DNA of 64,000 bases from Bacteroidota bacterium (GCA_024280295.1 JAJRQK010000047.1:62001-126000), one strand, 5' to 3'. Positions 37,143-46,617 are shown, numbered from the stretch's first letter. Notes: generated by a model from the sequence alone, not told the origin. Translations and numbers: made by a program.

Positions 37143-37343
37143 GTAAAGTACTTTTGACGAATATAGTGAGGATAATTCATGCCGCCAAGTGTTTACAGTT
37201 ATCGAATTAACTGGGGTTAATTTTTAGTTAGTATTTGGCCGCTAATTCCTACTTTCTTTGCAATAGAGTCTGTACATCAAATCGCGGCATCATTTAGTGG
37301 TTGAAGTAATTATCAATCCTAAAAATCTCGCAATAAATGTGAT

Positions 37344-38060
37344 TTACATTGTGTCAGCCTCTTTATGCTGTCGAATTAGTTGAGGTAAACCTTTGATGAA
37401 CTCAAATAATGCCCTAAAACCACCAATCATTAAAGTTCTTATTGCAGTTCCTATAGGTGGTTTTACAACCTCGTAAAAATCTTGCTTTTCAATATGATTA
37501 CTCTCAATTTCTAATAGAACCTTTTTTAAAGCATCAATATTTGTCCAATTTGCTCTGAATTTAACAATTCCGTCAACGCCAATAACATAGGTCATATTGG
37601 GCATTGCTCCATACAACTTATGAGCGGTTCCTTCCAAATCATCTACTAGAATAATTCTTTTTTCATTGTATAACTTATGCGTAGACTTGGCATTTAACAT
37701 TTTCTCGTCCATAGAAGTTATTCCTTTTGTTCTACCACCCGGATGAGCCTCTCTGACATATAAAAGCAAGAAATGTACATTTGGGTACTTTTCCATTAGC
37801 AATATCATTGGTATCTTAGAGTTTGCGTACATAGGACAAGTAATACTTCCTGTATCTAGAACAATAGGTTTGTCTAAATAATCCGAGAGAGCCACTATTT
37901 TTCCATCTATGGTTCGTGCTTGAAAGTCTATGTATCTCTCTCCAGCTTTAGGCCCTCTGAAATTCTTAAAATCATAATCAGTCGGTTTAAAATGCTGGTA
38001 ATTGTATTTAGGTATTATTTCATTCGAATTCATGGTAGTATTTTTAGAACGCAAGTTCAT
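37344..38060 (-). CDS. Iodothyronine-deiodinase-like thioredoxin-fold protein
   Basis: The 238-residue protein has a thioredoxin fold related to T4 deiodinases. LDTGSITCPMYANSKIPM (residues 68-85) matches the deiodinase active-site segment, with Cys75 where animal enzymes have selenocysteine, and LLYVREAHPGGR near 120 is the second family hallmark. GAMPNMTYVIGVDG and FRAN follow in the C-terminal part. Residues after about 195 add an amphipathic tail. Bacterial members are thought to act in redox or dehalogenation, but this is not established. It lies 39 bases after the Crp/Fnr gene on the same strand, so probably in one transcript. The start may be Met10 instead. Confidence 0.75.
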   Translation of the reverse strand: MNLRSKNTTMNSNEIIPKYNYQHFKPTDYDFKNFRGPKAGERYIDFQARTIDGKIVALSDYLDKPIVLDTGSITCPMYANSKIPMILLMEKYPNVHFLLLYVREAHPGGRTKGITSMDEKMLNAKSTHKLYNEKRIILVDDLEGTAHKLYGAMPNMTYVIGVDGIVKFRANWTNIDALKKVLLEIESNHIEKQDFYEVVKPPIGTAIRTLMIGGFRALFEFIKGLPQLIRQHKEADTM

Positions 38061-38099
38061 TTAATATCTATTCTGGAAATATAACAAATGATAAAAACA

Positions 38100-38675
38100 C
38101 TATTTAGTTGCCCTTATCCTACTCAATGAGACCTGAGTTATACCGAGATATTTTGACAAATCTCCTAAACTTATCCTTTGCAGTAAGTCGGGATACTTAG
38201 CTGTAAAGTTCGAATTTCGTTTTTTCGCATCTTCCTCTAGCATTTCCTTAATTCGATCCATCATATTTACGGTTGCCATAGTCATAAACTGTCTGAAAAA
38301 AAATTCTAAACTATGGTGTTCTTTGCATAGATTTTCAAATTGATAGAGGGGAATAATAATCAATTCAAGATCTTCAATAGCAGTAATTTCATATTTTGAA
38401 ACTTTTTTTGATCTATAACTTTCAATATCCGTAAAAATAATTCCTTCCTCAAAAAAACGCATGATGAATTCATCACTTTCGGAGGTAAATCCCATTTTTA
38501 CAATACCCTTTTTTATGAAAAATAGATTGCGGCAATAAGTATTTGACTTTAGGATTGAACTTCCCTTAGAAATCACTGCTGATTTTAGGATCTTATTTAG
38601 ATCCACAACAACGTTTCCGTCAAGAGGGGATATTTTTTCAATAAATTCTATCAATTCATGCATTGAGTCCAACAT
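38100..38675 (-). CDS. Crp/Fnr-family transcriptional regulator
   Basis: The 191-residue protein has a cyclic-nucleotide-binding-type beta-barrel (residues about 20-110, with NLFFIKKGIVKMGF and EEGIIF), a long dimer helix, and a C-terminal winged helix (LGDLSKYLGITQVSLSRIR, residues about 170-190). No cysteine cluster for an iron-sulfur site is seen. The recognition helix is at the extreme C-terminus, as in short Bacteroidota members. It directly precedes the deiodinase-like gene and probably controls it. Confidence 0.85.
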   Translation of the reverse strand: MLDSMHELIEFIEKISPLDGNVVVDLNKILKSAVISKGSSILKSNTYCRNLFFIKKGIVKMGFTSESDEFIMRFFEEGIIFTDIESYRSKKVSKYEITAIEDLELIIIPLYQFENLCKEHHSLEFFFRQFMTMATVNMMDRIKEMLEEDAKKRNSNFTAKYPDLLQRISLGDLSKYLGITQVSLSRIRATK

Positions 38676-38779
38676 AAATATTACAATCTGAAATTTAACT
38701 ATTTAAACACTATTTAGCAGGTTAAATTCTCGCTATTTATTCACAGTACATCATTCTCCCAAAAGTCTAAACCTCATCA

Positions 38780-40438
38780 TTAAAAAGTACGAATAGGACG
38801 AACATAACCTGAGAGCTGCTTACTAATGACACTCACAGAACCAGTAGAAAAAGAACAACTCCACGAAACATTGTAATTAGTCACGTCCTCGGTAGAGCTC
38901 CAATAAAAATTATTGACATTAAAAGCAACACCTCCATTAGCAATAGCACTCGCATTTATTATTGATTTGTTTTGGTACATGATAAATAACTCTTCTTTTG
39001 AAGGTAAATACCAATCTCCACCTTGAGATGAAAAAAGTTCATTGCACATCCGAGCAGCATATAAGGTATTATCACCATTACTATTAAATGTTGTCGCAAG
39101 CACAATTAGAAAAGTATTCGTTTCCCCAGCAAGAGGGCCATCACCAGAAGCCCTGGTATACTGTACGGAAAAACCAAGATTCCATGGTGCACCAAAACCG
39201 CTTCCATCATCTAAATCAGTTAAGTTACAAACAAGGCCATGCTGTGCAGTTTCATCCAACCAAAATACAATGCCACCATGTACTATATCACCAATTTGAT
39301 ACGTATTAGTTGAGTGTAGTCCTGCTACAAAACCTAATGCTGCTATTCCTGTTGAATCTATTTGGGTATCAGTATCTAGTGTGTGCTGGCCTGAAACAAA
39401 CCCCAATCCTACTATTCCTGTTGAATCAATGTGTGTATCTGTGTCGGTCATATGTTGTCCCACCACAAAACCTAGTGTTGCTATTCCTGTAGAATCTAAA
39501 TGCGTATCAGTGTCTACTGCGTGTTGCCCTGAAGCAAAGCCCAATGCAACTATTCCAATTGAATCAATGTGCGTATCTGTATCTACTGTGTGTGATCCTG
39601 AAATAAATCCCAACCCAGTAATCCCTGTTGAATCAATGTGGGTATCTGTATCGATCGTATGTGATCCTGTAACAAAACCTAATGCAGCTATTCCCGTTGA
39701 ATCAATGTGAGTATCAGTGTCGATTGTATGTGATCCTGTAACAAAACCTAATGCAGCTATTCCTGTTGAATCGATGTGCGTATCTGTGTCGATTGAATGT
39801 GGCCCTGAAACAAAGCCCAATGCTGTTATTTCTGTTGAATCTATATGCGTATCTGTATCTACTGCATGTTGCCCTGAAACAAAACCTAATGCAGTGATTC
39901 CTGTAGAATCAATGTGTGTATCTGTGTCGATCGTATGATTATTCCAATTTGTTGTATCAACTGCTGTTATTCCACTAGCCACAGATACTCCAAAAACAGG
40001 ATCATTTTCAGTGTAATTTATTGTTCCGGTAACACTTTCAGCTGTTTTAGCGTGTAGAGCATAAGGTACGCTCAATAATTGACTCGTACCAGTTATCGTA
40101 TATGAAACCCCACCTGTTGGGTCAGTTTCTGTTTTAATAAAATAGGTATCATTTGCCCAATCAATTGTAGTGAAGTCTCCACTTACGACCGTCCCTGTTC
40201 CTATCTCTAAGCTTACTAACCCATTGGCGTTTGTTGTTGGTGTTTGTGTTTCGATATAAACTGATACGCCTGTAACTGTGGATTGCATTATACTAATCTG
40301 CATACCTACGGGTTGGTTCGTTACTAAACTGTTACTTGCATTTCTAATTACTAATTGGTAACTCATTTTTTGAGGCACTTGCGAAAACATGCTAAAGTTT
40401 AGCAACAGTCCTATTAATAGTGTGTACAATTTTTTCAT
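38780..40438 (-). CDS. Secreted repeat protein with DUF1566-type C-terminal domain
   Basis: The 552-residue protein has a signal peptide (residues 1-19), then an N-terminal domain (about 20-135) starting QVPQKMSYQLVIRNAS and ending LLSVPYALHAKTAE. The same domain opens the genes at 41062 and, more diverged, at 59185. Residues 169-375 are nine tandem 23-residue repeats of the form TIDTDTHIDSTGIxALGFVxGxH. The C-terminal 170 residues are DUF1566/Lcl-like (GGIVFWLDETAQHG, GDWYLPSKEEL, YWSSTED, VRPIRTF), found in adhesins and tail-fibre-like proteins. No T9SS domain is present, but it is 35 bases downstream of a small T9SS protein gene. An adhesin is likely (inference). Confidence 0.8.
   Translation of the reverse strand: MKKLYTLLIGLLLNFSMFSQVPQKMSYQLVIRNASNSLVTNQPVGMQISIMQSTVTGVSVYIETQTPTTNANGLVSLEIGTGTVVSGDFTTIDWANDTYFIKTETDPTGGVSYTITGTSQLLSVPYALHAKTAESVTGTINYTENDPVFGVSVASGITAVDTTNWNNHTIDTDTHIDSTGITALGFVSGQHAVDTDTHIDSTEITALGFVSGPHSIDTDTHIDSTGIAALGFVTGSHTIDTDTHIDSTGIAALGFVTGSHTIDTDTHIDSTGITGLGFISGSHTVDTDTHIDSIGIVALGFASGQHAVDTDTHLDSTGIATLGFVVGQHMTDTDTHIDSTGIVGLGFVSGQHTLDTDTQIDSTGIAALGFVAGLHSTNTYQIGDIVHGGIVFWLDETAQHGLVCNLTDLDDGSGFGAPWNLGFSVQYTRASGDGPLAGETNTFLIVLATTFNSNGDNTLYAARMCNELFSSQGGDWYLPSKEELFIMYQNKSIINASAIANGGVAFNVNNFYWSSTEDVTNYNVSWSCSFSTGSVSVISKQLSGYVRPIRTF
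39314..39934 (-). repeat. Nine tandem 69-bp coding repeats
   Basis: The 621 bases encode nine units of 23 residues within the DUF1566 protein. Units share DTDTHIDS and LGF and vary mainly at two or three positions per unit (xGxH and the residue after GI). Neighbouring units 3 and 4 encode identical or nearly identical protein. The DNA similarity makes unequal recombination and copy-number change possible. Confidence 0.9.
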
Positions 40439-40473
40439 CTGTTTTTTTATTTATTTCACCCAAATCATAGGTG

Positions 40474-40956
40474 TTATTGAATCTTTATTACTTTAAATAT
40501 TTTAATTACTTGATTGTTTTTCAGTATGGTTAAAAAATAGATGGCCACTGACGGAGTTTCCAAACTAATATTGGTAGTTGAATTACGAATGACCTTACTT
40601 TCTATTATCCTACCTTGTGGATCACATAATTGATAATTCAAACCTACATTATCGGTCACACTCAATGTTAAATAGTTAGTGGTTGGATTAGGATAAACGG
40701 AGAGTTTCAGATTTACCGAGGTTTCATTTAACCCAATTGTTGTAGAAATTTCATAGGGTTGTTGTACACCTTGAACTACAGACCCATTTGCACCTAGATT
40801 AACAGTGTAGACTGCTTGACCAACAGTATAACTACATTTACCTCCTGTACCTATCGCATCACCTCCTGTTGCAGGAACTGTTTCTTGCGCGAATAATCCT
40901 CCTATTCCCAAGAAAAAAAAAGTGACATTTATTTTGATTTGTTTCATAAACTTCAT
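40474..40956 (-). CDS. Small T9SS type A sorted secreted protein
   Basis: The 160-residue protein has a signal peptide (residues 1-23, ending LFAQE), a short mature part (TGGDAIGTGGKCSYTVGQ, then GVQQPYEI), and a type A sorting domain (LSVYPNPTTNYLTLSV, with a K-I-Q end). The mature part is closely related to that of the small protein at 60635-61099 (GGDGSGTGGSFSYSIGQ, GVQQPYEY). In both places a large tail-fibre-like gene follows immediately on the same strand. Role unknown; a surface anchor or partner of the large protein is inferred from the repeated arrangement. Confidence 0.75.
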   Translation of the reverse strand: MKFMKQIKINVTFFFLGIGGLFAQETVPATGGDAIGTGGKCSYTVGQAVYTVNLGANGSVVQGVQQPYEISTTIGLNETSVNLKLSVYPNPTTNYLTLSVTDNVGLNYQLCDPQGRIIESKVIRNSTTNISLETPSVAIYFLTILKNNQVIKIFKVIKIQ

Positions 40957-41061
40957 TTCAAATTATCCAATACTTGTTACTATCAATACCATAGTTCAAT
41001 TAAAGCACTAAATTCATTCAAATCCCTTAGAGTTCTTTTAATAAATGATAAAAACTACTAA

Positions 41062-42753
41062 TCAGAAAGCTCTAATGGCGCGAACATTATGATAGGTCCC
41101 GAATATTACTGGCGAATAATCCCCAGAACCACCAATAAGACTTGCAATCCATATTGGTCCTGTAATACTAAGAAGAGGATACTGAGTAGAGCTCCAATAT
41201 CTATCACTGCTAAAAGGAGCTCCTCCATTTGCAACAGCACTAGCATTTATTACTATTCTGTTACCAGACATAATTCCTAATTCTTCAAATGAAGGCAAGT
41301 ACCAATCGCCATAAGATTTTCCACCTTCCGTTATCTTCAGTTCATTACACATACGCGCAGCATAGAGGGTGTTATTTAGAGGGTATGAATTCGCGACTGC
41401 TCCAATTATTAACATTGTATTTGCTTCTCCAGAATAAACTCCATCTCCTGTAAATCTCGAATTCAGATGCGTCATATTTCCTAGCGACCATAGAGCTCCA
41501 TTCCCACTCCCATCATCTAAGTTATTTTTAGCACAAACTAAACCGTGTTGCCCCGTTTCATCTAGCCAAAAAACAATGCCGCCTTGCGCAAAATCTCCCA
41601 CTTGATAGGAATTTGTTGCATGGAATCCCGCCTCAAAACCTAATGCCGTTATTCCTATTGAATCTATATGCGTATCAGTGTCTGTAGTGTGTGATCCTGA
41701 TTCAAATTCCAACCCTGTAATCCCTATCGAATCTATGTGCGTATCGATATCGATCGTATGTTGTCCAGCCACAAAACCGAATGTTACTATCCCTATTGAA
41801 TCAATGTGTGTATCTGTATCTACTGCGTGTTGCCCAGTGACAAAATCTAACGCGGCGATTCCCGTAGAATCAATGTGGGTATCTGTGTCTAATGTATGTG
41901 GTCCTGTAACAAAACCTAATGCAACTATTCCCGTTGAATCAATGTGAGTATCAGTGTCGATTGTATGTGATCCCGAAGAAAATCCCAATGCTGTTATACC
42001 CGTTGAATCAATGTGAGTATCCGCGTCGATTATATGTGATCCTGCAGTAAAACCTAATACTGCTATGCTCGCTGAATCAATGTGGATATCAGTGTCTATT
42101 GTATGTGACCCTGTAGTAAAACCCAACGCTACTATTCCTATCGAATCAATATGCGTATCTGTATCTACTGCGTGTTGCCCTGAAACAAAATCTAATGCAG
42201 TGATTCCTGTAGAATCAATGTGTGTATCCGTGTCGATTGTATGATTATTCCAATTTACTGTATCAATTGCTGTAATTCCACTAGCCGCAGACATTCCAAA
42301 AAGAGGATCGGTTTCAGTATAATTTATTGTTCCGGTAACACTTTCAGCTGTTTTAGCGTGCAGAGCATAAGGCACACTCAATAATTGACTCGTACCAGTT
42401 ATCGTATATGAGCTCCCTCCTGTTGGATCTGTTTCTGTTTTAATAAAATAGGTGTCATTTGCCCAATCAATTGCAGTGAAGTCTCCACTTACGACTGTTC
42501 CTGTTCCTATTTCTAAGCTTACTAATCCGTTGGCGTTTGTTGTTGGTGTTTGTGTTTCGATATAAACAGAGACACCCGTTACACTGCTTTGCAGTATACT
42601 AATCTGTATCTCTACTTGTTGATTTGCGACTAAGTTATCACTTGCGTTTCTTATTATTGATTGATAACTCATTTTTTGAGGTACCTGTGAAAATACGCCA
42701 ATACTTAGCAATAGAAATGCTGCTAGTGCATACAGTTTTTTCTTTCTTTTCAT
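41062..42753 (-). CDS. Secreted repeat protein, paralogue of 38780-40438
   Basis: The 563-residue protein has a signal peptide (about residues 1-23, FSQVPQKM following) and the shared N-terminal domain (about 23-140). Nine 23-residue repeats follow at residues 172-378, more varied than those of the paralogue (THIDS, GFxxGSH). A DUF1566-like C-terminus closes it (GGIVFWLDETGQHG, GDWYLPSFEEL, YWSSTQY, VRAIRAF). It is 105 bases upstream of the small T9SS gene, in the same direction. N-terminal coding DNA of the two large genes is almost identical over 250 bases, which suggests recent duplication or gene conversion. Confidence 0.8.
   Translation of the reverse strand: MKRKKKLYALAAFLLLSIGVFSQVPQKMSYQSIIRNASDNLVANQQVEIQISILQSSVTGVSVYIETQTPTTNANGLVSLEIGTGTVVSGDFTAIDWANDTYFIKTETDPTGGSSYTITGTSQLLSVPYALHAKTAESVTGTINYTETDPLFGMSAASGITAIDTVNWNNHTIDTDTHIDSTGITALDFVSGQHAVDTDTHIDSIGIVALGFTTGSHTIDTDIHIDSASIAVLGFTAGSHIIDADTHIDSTGITALGFSSGSHTIDTDTHIDSTGIVALGFVTGPHTLDTDTHIDSTGIAALDFVTGQHAVDTDTHIDSIGIVTFGFVAGQHTIDIDTHIDSIGITGLEFESGSHTTDTDTHIDSIGITALGFEAGFHATNSYQVGDFAQGGIVFWLDETGQHGLVCAKNNLDDGSGNGALWSLGNMTHLNSRFTGDGVYSGEANTMLIIGAVANSYPLNNTLYAARMCNELKITEGGKSYGDWYLPSFEELGIMSGNRIVINASAVANGGAPFSSDRYWSSTQYPLLSITGPIWIASLIGGSGDYSPVIFGTYHNVRAIRAF
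41620..42240 (-). repeat. Nine tandem 69-bp coding repeats (second locus)
   Basis: These 621 bases encode nine 23-residue units like those at 39314-39934, in the same number. Several units carry changes such as THIDSAS, IIDADT or GLEFES, so they have diverged more than the other set. Confidence 0.9.
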
Positions 42754-43246
42754 CTATGAATGACTAATTGGTTCATCTAGACGACTAAATTCCAGCTATT
42801 TTCTTTTTATTCTTTTAACAAATGATAAAAAACTCCGATGATGCGCTTGTACAATCCTAAGACTCCTCGTAAGACTAGAATGGAGTTAGGGATTAGACTC
42901 AAAAATGTTAAGAGGAGAAAATTTAAGACTAAATACTGGAAAACACGCCTGTCTTTCTCGATACATTTTATTCTCCTAACGTCGAATTAAATACTCGAAA
43001 TGACAGGGTGTATAAAAGTTATCTATCGAATAAATCTCCCTATCAGATCGATTTAAATGATATGGTGAGGACGTTTAAAGTTTCGAAGCACCTGCCCGTT
43101 TGTAATTGGATAGCTGGGTGCAGAACTTAGTGAGGTCGATTAGATTAGAAGCTGCGACCAACGGAAGCACCCGCACGATATAAACCGAGCCACTAAGTAC
43201 AAGAACACTAGGAAATGAAGAACGATTTGGCAGCCAAAAAAATATG
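42754..43246. other. Intergenic region with a GC-richer patch
   Basis: The 493 bases between two minus-strand genes hold no clear gene. The left two thirds are AT-rich. 43080-43200 is GC-richer and contains the near-direct repeat GAAGCACCTGCCCG (43085-43098) and GAAGCACCCGCACG (43164-43177). A 96-codon minus-strand ORF passing through it overlaps the next gene and is not called. Confidence 0.45.
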
Positions 43247-44377
43247 CTAATCCTCATTCGGTAGTACTGGAGGCCCTTCCATTTCCATATCGTATAAAAC
43301 CTCCTCTTCATCTGAAGGCCAACTTCTATGACCAAGAGGTGTTTTTTCGTAAATAAAGCGGTCAACCAATCTATGATTGTTCACATTATACCCATTATTT
43401 TCTGAGACATTAATGATTCTTTTAATCAATAAGTCATTCTCATAGATGTTATCGATTGTATATATAATGATTCGCGACGGTTCAATATTATTCACCGACT
43501 CAGATTGCTGCCCTCCATATTGAATATGGTGCAGATTGTACATCGAAGAAAGTCGTTCACTATTATCAGTATGTCGAAGTAAGACTAAATCATTCATTTC
43601 ATTATAACTGACTACTGTTTCATTTAAAGTGTCTAACCTCCCATTAAGCTGACAATAATAAGTAATCTGATCTGTGTCATTTTTGCTGGTATATTTCACT
43701 TTCGAAGTCAAAGAATCCTTAAAATAGGAAGTAGAAACCATTCTCGTCTCTGTTCCATTGTCAAGGTATTCATATGTGCTAAGGTGTCCATTTCCTTGCC
43801 GCATTTCAGAGATTCTTCCTTGAGGGTTATATGATCGTTCAAACAAATAATTGGTCTCTTCCAAAGCTGAATACTTTGCTTCTACCATCAGTCCATTCTT
43901 CCATGTAAATGTTAATAGACCATCATTTACAGAACTACCCTCACTCTTTATTGAGGTTATTTTATCCTCATCATTGTATGTCATGTACTGACAGCTAGAC
44001 TGCCAATTTCCTCTGGAGCAATTACTTGAAACTCTTCTTTTATCATCATACGTATACGAGATATGCCTAGTGTTTTTATCTCCAAGTGCCCGTGAACGAC
44101 TATTGATATCATCACCCCTTTCATAGACACGCAGCCCTATTTTATTGAACTCAATTTCACTTCGTTTTCTAGAAAAAACATAATTTTCAGAATCATTGTA
44201 ATTATTTTTAGACAACTCTGAGTAAACATGTAAGGATAGTATGTTTTGGTTTCGTATTGCAGAGCTATCTGTATAAATCATACTCAAGATTTGATCATGC
44301 ATCTCTTGAGCAGAAGAACTAATAACAAGTGCATTAAGTACTATTAGTATTAAGATATATTTCATACTGTAATTCAA
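43247..44377 (-). CDS. Secreted YD-repeat-like protein, unknown function
   Basis: The 376-residue product has a signal peptide (about residues 1-23, ISSSAQE). The middle carries loose YD/RHS-type strands (YTYDDKRRVSSNC, YNPQGRISEMRQGNG, YEYLDNGTETRM) in which a tyrosine, aspartate or asparagine and glycine recur about every 20 residues. The C-terminal 50 residues are acidic (SDEEEVLYDMEMEGPP). Single-protein YD-like periplasmic or surface proteins are common in Bacteroidota and have no assigned function. It starts 4 bases after the Ppx/GppA stop, so it is the last gene of that operon. Confidence 0.65.
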   Translation of the reverse strand: MNYSMKYILILIVLNALVISSSAQEMHDQILSMIYTDSSAIRNQNILSLHVYSELSKNNYNDSENYVFSRKRSEIEFNKIGLRVYERGDDINSRSRALGDKNTRHISYTYDDKRRVSSNCSRGNWQSSCQYMTYNDEDKITSIKSEGSSVNDGLLTFTWKNGLMVEAKYSALEETNYLFERSYNPQGRISEMRQGNGHLSTYEYLDNGTETRMVSTSYFKDSLTSKVKYTSKNDTDQITYYCQLNGRLDTLNETVVSYNEMNDLVLLRHTDNSERLSSMYNLHHIQYGGQQSESVNNIEPSRIIIYTIDNIYENDLLIKRIINVSENNGYNVNNHRLVDRFIYEKTPLGHRSWPSDEEEVLYDMEMEGPPVLPNED

Positions 44378-44381
44378 TTAA

Positions 44382-45272
44382 TTAACGCATCATTCCCTCT
44401 TTCAAAGAATAGGATGATAGTAACATTTGTTTTACACCTAGTTTCTCAATAGCCCACTTGATCTGAAGCGCTGCAATTGGCAACATTGTTTTTCTGATAG
44501 GAACAATCCAAGGATTACTCATTCGGTCTTCAAGCGAAGAATTGATTGCCCAATCCAGTTGAGGCATTAATGACTCGATATCCAATTCAACAATTTTATT
44601 CGATGGTATGAACTTAGTCTTATGAATCATTTCATAAAACGTTTCAAAACTTCCTGAAGAACCGATCATGGTAGTGCAAATCATTGAATTCAATTCACCA
44701 CTTTCTTGCTGGTCCATAAATTCTACAACTCGATTTTTTTTGTCAGAATCATATTTTTCAGATTTATCCAATAATTGATAGATTCTTGAAACACCGATAT
44801 CAAGACTAGCCATGCTCAAAACCCCAGTACGATCTGCTAAAATAAATTCACTACTTCCTCCACCAATGTCCATTATTACAGCAGGCTCTTCAAAATTGTA
44901 TGTCCATTTAACCCCTTGATAAATCAACTTAGCTTCTTCATTTCCCGAAATGATTTTAATTTTAATCGAAAATCGCGTCCAAATATCATCAATCAAAACA
45001 GACGAGTTACTTGCTGTACGAAGAGCGGAAGTTCCAATTCCAATAATACTTGCAGAGTTAATTTGATAGAGGTCACAAGCCTCTGCAAATCGAGCTAAAG
45101 TAGCTAAAGCGCGATCAATAGCATCTTTAGTAATAATACCATCGTTGATTCCTCCCATCCCAAGGAGCACGGCTTCCTTTGTTTTGTAAAGAATTGATAG
45201 ATTATCATCTTCAACTTCAGCAATCAATAAATTGAACGTATTCGTTCCAAGATCGATCACTGCTTTCTTCAT
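44382..45272 (-). CDS. Ppx/GppA-family phosphatase
   Basis: The 296-residue protein has the ASKHA-type ATPase-like fold of exopolyphosphatase / pppGpp phosphohydrolases. AVIDLGTNTFNLLIAEV at the N-terminus is the phosphate-1 loop, and VIMDIGGGSSEFILAD near residue 135 is phosphate-2. It is shorter than E. coli Ppx (over 500 residues) and lacks the C-terminal HD-like domain, as is usual in short Bacteroidota members. It would hydrolyse polyphosphate or pppGpp in the cytoplasm; which one is not visible. It sits one base after the ABC permease gene. Confidence 0.8.
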   Translation of the reverse strand: MKKAVIDLGTNTFNLLIAEVEDDNLSILYKTKEAVLLGMGGINDGIITKDAIDRALATLARFAEACDLYQINSASIIGIGTSALRTASNSSVLIDDIWTRFSIKIKIISGNEEAKLIYQGVKWTYNFEEPAVIMDIGGGSSEFILADRTGVLSMASLDIGVSRIYQLLDKSEKYDSDKKNRVVEFMDQQESGELNSMICTTMIGSSGSFETFYEMIHKTKFIPSNKIVELDIESLMPQLDWAINSSLEDRMSNPWIVPIRKTMLPIAALQIKWAIEKLGVKQMLLSSYSLKEGMMR

Positions 45273-45273
45273 A

Positions 45274-46611
45274 CTACGTGCTTTTCAGCCATTTAAAAAG
45301 ATGCTTTATTCGAAGTCGGTGTCCAAATTGTAGGATTCCATTTTTGTACAATCTAGCAGCAATTGCCAAAGCGATGATTGCGCTTAGAACCAATGTGAAG
45401 AACGCCACATAAATCTCATAAGTGTGTCCAACTTCATAACCTTGTGCTAATTTAACCATCACAACAACAGGTGCAGTGAATGGGAAGTAATGCAGGAATG
45501 TTGCCATTTGTGTCTCTGGATTATTCATCACATAATAGCCCGCGTAAAGTGAAAGGCAAAGTACAATTACGATTGGTATGACAAATTGCTGACCGTCACT
45601 TTCAGATCCCATGGTTGCCCCAATTGTAGCAAAAATTGCACTATAAAATAAATAGCCACCGACAAAAAAGAGCAAGAAAAAGCCGAGTGTATTTACAAAC
45701 TCAACCCGATCATATACTAAATTAATAAACTCGTTGTACTCTCTAGCTGCATAATAACTTTCTTGGTAAGAAGCATCATTCGCATCTAGTGTTAACTGCT
45801 CAATATTGATATTTGAAGCATCCATAACATCTGGAAAGATATTCTCGCGCATAAAATAAAGTCCCCCGCCGATAATGGAAATCCAGATTACAAATTGCAG
45901 AAAAGCTGACATTCCGATGCCAATAATCTTTCCTCGCATCAATTGAAAAGGAGTAACGGAAGCCAAAAGTACTTCTACGATTCGATTGCTTTTTTCACGA
46001 GACACACTTCGAAGAACTGTCATTCCAAATAAGAAGATGAACAAGAAGATAAGTGCTCCAAAAAAGAAACCTGCCCAGCCACTTAGATCATTTGCTTTAT
46101 TGTTAGGATCATTGACATCTGCAAAGGTGACATTAATAGGTTGTTTTATACTTCTAAACTTTATCAAGGACATTTTTGTTAATTCCTTTACTACTATTTC
46201 CTCCAATCTGCGTTCAAACTGATATTGAATTCGTGTCTGCATTCGAACTGAAGGCTTCTCTCTATAAAATACAAACCCCGTTTTATTGGAGAGCACTTTC
46301 TCGTTAACTTCAAGTAAGGCATCAAACTTTTGGTATTTTTTTGCATCACGGAATTCATCCATTTCGATGTAGCCATCCGCAAAAGAATAAGTTAAGGAGT
46401 TATCCTCTTGCGCCATGATTTTATTCTCCATTATTCCACCTGGATCTGCAATTAATACATTCCAATGTTGCTTGGAGTGTCCGCCTAAAGCAAACATTAC
46501 ATACACTAAACCCAGAACAATTAAAGGTCCTATAATAGAGAGCATAATGAACGAGCGCGAACTCACTCTTTCTCTCCATTCTCTAAGCGCTATCAACCAA
46601 CTGTTTTTCAT
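45274..46611 (-). CDS. ABC-2 type permease (NatB-like)
   Basis: The 445-residue membrane protein has one N-terminal membrane segment (residues about 20-42), a large soluble domain to about residue 175, and five further segments. REKSNRIVEVLLASVTPFQLMRGKIIG near residue 205 is the conserved ABC-2/NatB cytoplasmic motif. With the ATPase gene seven bases upstream it forms an exporter of the NatAB class, whose substrates range from sodium to peptides or lipids. The substrate is unknown. Confidence 0.85.
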   Translation of the reverse strand: MKNSWLIALREWRERVSSRSFIMLSIIGPLIVLGLVYVMFALGGHSKQHWNVLIADPGGIMENKIMAQEDNSLTYSFADGYIEMDEFRDAKKYQKFDALLEVNEKVLSNKTGFVFYREKPSVRMQTRIQYQFERRLEEIVVKELTKMSLIKFRSIKQPINVTFADVNDPNNKANDLSGWAGFFFGALIFLFIFLFGMTVLRSVSREKSNRIVEVLLASVTPFQLMRGKIIGIGMSAFLQFVIWISIIGGGLYFMRENIFPDVMDASNINIEQLTLDANDASYQESYYAAREYNEFINLVYDRVEFVNTLGFFLLFFVGGYLFYSAIFATIGATMGSESDGQQFVIPIVIVLCLSLYAGYYVMNNPETQMATFLHYFPFTAPVVVMVKLAQGYEVGHTYEIYVAFFTLVLSAIIALAIAARLYKNGILQFGHRLRIKHLFKWLKST

Positions 46612-46617
46612 CTCTGT

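Noticed and set aside
39314-39934. 69-bp repeats looked at as a CRISPR array
   Set aside because: The units are directly adjacent, translate in frame as 23-residue repeats of a secreted protein, and have no spacers.
39310-39938. Plus-strand ORFs through the repeat region
   Set aside because: They are antisense readings of a repeat without stops in that frame; composition (CVSVS-type repeats) is not protein-like and no starts or neighbours fit.
43075-43365. 96-codon minus-strand ORF
   Set aside because: It overlaps the coding end of the YD-like gene in another frame and its start lies inside that gene; only the DNA patch itself seems notable.
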